Below, one piece after another: positions 40,328-43,107 of a stretch of DNA of 43,107 bases. The first letter of the stretch is position 1, and each line of letters opens with the position of its first letter. Source of the stretch: Deltaproteobacteria bacterium GWA2_54_12 (GTDB lineage Bacteria > Desulfobacterota > GWC2-55-46). Under the pieces are notes generated by a model. The model did no database searches. It had not been told where the DNA came from and saw only the letters and a list, made by a program, of their open reading frames with translations. Where the stretch lies: the NCBI GenBank assembly GCA_001795535.1, contig MGPK01000030.1, forward strand, positions 1 to 43,107, read 5' to 3'. The position numbers and the translations under genes were made by a program.

Positions 40328-42826
40328 TCAGATGGTCTTTATTATATCTACGCGGGGGATTCCTTTTCCGCGCCTGAAGTACCTGTTTACCGGAGCCTCG
40401 TCGAAGTTCTCGGCCAGGAAAGCGACGCCTCTCATGGTGCCCTTCTTCGTAATGAGCGTCATCTGGGCTTCGAAGTTCGTGCCCTTTACGCGGACCTTGT
40501 CCCCGTTCTTCAATCCGAGCTCGCTCGCGTCCGTGTCGCTTATCTCAACCACGGCACCCTTGAGAAGCCCAAGGAGTGTCTCGGACTTTCTGGAGGACCT
40601 GCCGGAATGGAACAGGTGGTTGCCGGTCGCGAGGACGAACCTCGCGCCGCTTTCTTCGGCCCTGGCCGCGGCGAACTGCCCAGAGCTTATGGACGGGGCT
40701 TCGGCGGCCTTTATAAGGGCGGTCCTGTTGTCGAGCTTATTTTCGGTGTTCCTCTTGTTATTGAACGCGAGGCTTACTTCCGAATACATCGGGACTTCTT
40801 TTCTTATCTCATCGAGGACCAGCGCGAAGTGCTTGGGACCGAAAGAGCGGTCGAAGCTCTCGCCTATGGCGCGGATGATGTTTATGTCCTGCTTGGCCTT
40901 GCCTGGAGCGGTGAGGAGCTTCTTTATTATCTGAGCCCTGCCCTCCTGGTTCGTGAAGGTTCCGTCTTTTTCAGCGTGGCTCGCCCCGGGCAGGACGACA
41001 TTCGCCTGCCTGGCGCACTCTGACATGAACATGTCCTGGACTATAAGGAACTTTACCTTTGAAAGGGCTGACTTCGCAAAGTCTTCATCCGGGTACATGG
41101 ATGCGACATCAGAGCCAGCAATGTAGAGCGCTTCGAGCTCGCCCTTCATGGCCGCCTCAAGCATGCCCTCAGTGCCAAGCCCCTTGCGGACCTGCGTGTA
41201 GCCGGGGCCGAAACCCGGGTGCACGCCCATCTCCCACGCGCCCCTCTGGTTAGCCCTGTCGAGGACCGGCATTACCTTGACCTTCTTACCCCGTGACTTC
41301 AGGAGGTCTTTCAGGATGCCGAGCCCGGTTATGCCCTCAGGGTAACGGAGGAAATCAGTGCCCGCGAATATGGCGACGGACTCCGACGCGGCAATTCTCT
41401 TTACGGCGTCTTTCACGGAGTCAGCTGAAAGTCCGGAGGCCTTGAGGTTGGCATCCAGCTGGGCGTCGTGCATGCCCTTGAGCGCCTCTCCGAGCTTGCC
41501 TTCGTTCAGGCCTATTATTATCGTCGTAAGCACAGCGTTCTCTGAAGCCAGGTTGTGCCTCAGGACGGTATTTGCGGAACTGTCGAGCTTCATTGCGCGC
41601 GGGGAGGCGATTATTACATTCATCCTCCTTGCCGCGGATATCCTTCTTACTATGTAATCTATGACCGGGTTCTCGTCAGACAGGTGGGTGCCTATTATAA
41701 AGACCGTGTCCGCGTCCATGCAGTCGTAGACCGAAACGCCGCCCTCGGCCATGCCGGTTGCCGCGACAAAACCTTCCACGGCTTCGGGGGAGAACCTGAC
41801 GCTGGAATCGATGTTGGGGCTATCCAGTACGCCTCTCATCAGTTTCTGGAAGAGGTAAAGTTCTTCGTTGGTGAGCCTGGGGCTCGCGATGCCGCCTATC
41901 TGCTCACCGCTCAGGCCGGAAAGGTTCACATTAATATGGCTTATTGCCTCTTCCCAGGTCACGGGTTCGAGCTTGCCGTAACGCTTGATGAGGGGCTGAG
42001 TTATTCTCTCAGGGTTGTTGACAAAGTCCTGGCCGAACCTGCCGCGAGCGCACAGGGTCTCGCTGTTGAGCCCGACTCCAAGCTGGGCCTTGGCCCGAAG
42101 CAACGCTCCGTCCCTCTCCTCTATGACCATCCTGCAGCCTGTTGCGCAGAAGGGGCAGATAGTGTCTGAACCCTTCAGGTCCCAGGGCCTTGATTTATAC
42201 CTGTAGGGAAGCCTCATGAAACAGCCGACAGGGCAGACCTCGATGCAGTTGCCGTCCATCTCGCAGTTCATGAAGTGCTTGAAAAAGCTCGTAGGCTCCT
42301 GGTGGTCGCCCCTGCCGAGCGCGCCGAGCACATTCTGGCCGACTACTTCGCGGCAGACCCTCACGCACTTCATGCACTGGACGCACCTGTTGGAGTTCTT
42401 TATTATAACGGGGCTTAAGGTATAGTCTTTTTCGTGGAATTTGAACTTGGGCTCGGCGTGGCGGCCCTTGTGAGGGCCGTGCTTGTGAACCATATCCTGC
42501 AATTCGCACTCGCCGCCCTTGTCGCACACGGGGCAGTCCATCGCGTGGTTCGCCAGCAGAAACTCAAGGACGCCTGCCCTCGCGGTCTGGACCGTGCTTG
42601 AATCGGTATTTATGGACATGCCGTGCAGAACCGGCGTCACACAGGAAGGCTGGAGCTTTTTCTGGCCTTCGATCTCCACCAGACACATCCTGCATGAGCC
42701 TATGCCCATGAGGTCAGCCTGGTAGCAGAAGGTCGGTATCTCGTAGCCCGCGCCTCTTGCCGCGTCCAGTATGAGGGTATTGTCCTCTACCGTTATCTCT
42801 TTGCCGTTAATCTTTACGGTTACCAT
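40328..42826 (-). CDS. nuoG: NADH-quinone oxidoreductase subunit G
   Basis: A molybdopterin-oxidoreductase-like 832-residue subunit of the peripheral arm. The [2Fe-2S] motif is CYQADLMGIGSCRMC with C at about PSC, then HAMDCPVCDKGGECELQD, CVQCMKCVRVC, CIEVCPVGC and CPFCATGCRM, four to five clusters in all. The start is the ATG at 42826 (MVTVKINGKEITVED); an earlier ATG at 42850 has no ribosome site. The C-terminus is the FdhF-like domain. Confidence 0.96.
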   Translation of the reverse strand: MVTVKINGKEITVEDNTLILDAARGAGYEIPTFCYQADLMGIGSCRMCLVEIEGQKKLQPSCVTPVLHGMSINTDSSTVQTARAGVLEFLLANHAMDCPVCDKGGECELQDMVHKHGPHKGRHAEPKFKFHEKDYTLSPVIIKNSNRCVQCMKCVRVCREVVGQNVLGALGRGDHQEPTSFFKHFMNCEMDGNCIEVCPVGCFMRLPYRYKSRPWDLKGSDTICPFCATGCRMVIEERDGALLRAKAQLGVGLNSETLCARGRFGQDFVNNPERITQPLIKRYGKLEPVTWEEAISHINVNLSGLSGEQIGGIASPRLTNEELYLFQKLMRGVLDSPNIDSSVRFSPEAVEGFVAATGMAEGGVSVYDCMDADTVFIIGTHLSDENPVIDYIVRRISAARRMNVIIASPRAMKLDSSANTVLRHNLASENAVLTTIIIGLNEGKLGEALKGMHDAQLDANLKASGLSADSVKDAVKRIAASESVAIFAGTDFLRYPEGITGLGILKDLLKSRGKKVKVMPVLDRANQRGAWEMGVHPGFGPGYTQVRKGLGTEGMLEAAMKGELEALYIAGSDVASMYPDEDFAKSALSKVKFLIVQDMFMSECARQANVVLPGASHAEKDGTFTNQEGRAQIIKKLLTAPGKAKQDINIIRAIGESFDRSFGPKHFALVLDEIRKEVPMYSEVSLAFNNKRNTENKLDNRTALIKAAEAPSISSGQFAAARAEESGARFVLATGNHLFHSGRSSRKSETLLGLLKGAVVEISDTDASELGLKNGDKVRVKGTNFEAQMTLITKKGTMRGVAFLAENFDEAPVNRYFRRGKGIPRVDIIKTI

Positions 42827-42856
42827 CTCGGCGTATCCGGTCCCTCGCATGGTCTC

Positions 42857-43107
42857 TTAGGAGGCCATGCACCTCTTGTGGTCTATATGGTACTGAAACT
42901 CTTCCCTGAAATTCTTCAGAGCGCCCCTTAAGGCCATAACCGCTCCGTCGCCCAGCGGGCAGAATGTGCGTCCGAATATGTTGTCGCAGATGCCGTCAAG
43001 AAGGTCCAAGTCGCCCGGCCTGCCCTCGCCGTACTCTATCCTTTTGAGGACCTTGGTGAGCCAGGGCGTGCCGTCGCGGCAGGGGGTGCACTTGCCGCAT
43101 GACTCGT
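42857..43107 (-). CDS. nuoF: NADH-quinone oxidoreductase subunit F, C-terminal part
   Basis: The frame is open to the window edge and ends in TAA at 42857. ESCGKCTPCRDGT is the conserved [4Fe-4S]-binding motif of NuoF, followed by LLDGICDNIFGRTFCPLGDG with the fourth ligand Cys. The ending is HIDHKRCMAS. It lies immediately before nuoG and is missing its NADH/FMN-binding N-terminal part only because the window cuts it. Confidence 0.95.
   Translation of the reverse strand, partial: ESCGKCTPCRDGTPWLTKVLKRIEYGEGRPGDLDLLDGICDNIFGRTFCPLGDGAVMALRGALKNFREEFQYHIDHKRCMAS

Noticed and set aside
532-42725. Plus-strand open frames throughout the window
   Set aside because: They lie antisense to clear minus-strand genes, have shadow-type composition rich in Arg, Ser and Pro or Gly, His and Tyr, and lack ribosome sites or neighbours.
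1-43107. CRISPR arrays, rRNA genes, insertion sequences
   Set aside because: Looked for by eye on both strands; no regularly spaced repeats, rRNA signature or transposase was seen.

Overview
The window reads as a chromosomal segment of a Gram-negative, GC-rich bacterium. Evidence for an outer membrane is LpxC (lipid A) and Lnt (lipoprotein maturation). The gene order ispE / tRNA-Gln / prs / rplY / pth / ychF, the 14-type nuo operon, a membrane pyrophosphatase and short CGCTxAAAAAG intergenic repeats resemble Desulfobacterota (former Deltaproteobacteria) or Nitrospirota-type lineages; this placement is an inference and no species is claimed. Every gene supported here lies on the minus strand, so transcription runs from high to low coordinates.

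Reading in transcription order: (1) 43107-32342 holds the end of nuoF, then nuoG, a stand-alone cyclic-nucleotide-binding protein, nuoH, I, J, K, L, M and N, i.e. most of respiratory complex I. (2) 32325-25574 is a closely spaced run: a DUF1858-like protein, ispE, tRNA-Gln(UUG), prs, rplY, pth, the ion-pumping pyrophosphatase hppA and ychF, closed by a strong intrinsic terminator. (3) 25465-9034 is a 16.4-kb head-tail gene cluster: an operator/promoter region, a sigma-region-4-like regulator, a terminator, then terS, terL, portal, scaffold, major capsid, connector genes, tail tube, tail chaperone with a programmed -1 frameshift, a short tape measure, tail tip/spike genes and a holin-endolysin lysis module. 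No integrase, excisionase, repressor, replication gene, transposase or att repeat is seen. (4) 9009-7645 has a perfect-consensus sigma70 promoter driving a DUF2905 protein and lpxC, closed by a terminator. (5) 7544-418 has phoH, a PgpH-like HD phosphodiesterase, ybeY, a Yip1-like protein, a DgkA-PAP2 fusion, lnt and prfB (RF2, with its +1 frameshift site). (6) At 135-1 a strong promoter drives a tRNA (probably tRNA-Thr) cut by the window edge.

The most interesting part is the head-tail cluster. All frames look intact and it lies between housekeeping genes. It carries packaging, capsid, tail and lysis functions but nothing for integration or replication, which is the layout expected of a gene transfer agent or domesticated late module; a decaying prophage is the main alternative. 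Its control region is unusually clear: a TTGACA-17-TATACT promoter sits between two identical GTGCA-N5-TGCAC dyads 181 bp apart, which suggests repression by looping, and the regulator gene is separated from the structural genes by a terminator and a set of AGGTAGA motifs. The tail chaperone frameshift signal (A AAA AAC, 6-nt spacer, 13-bp stem) is textbook in form.
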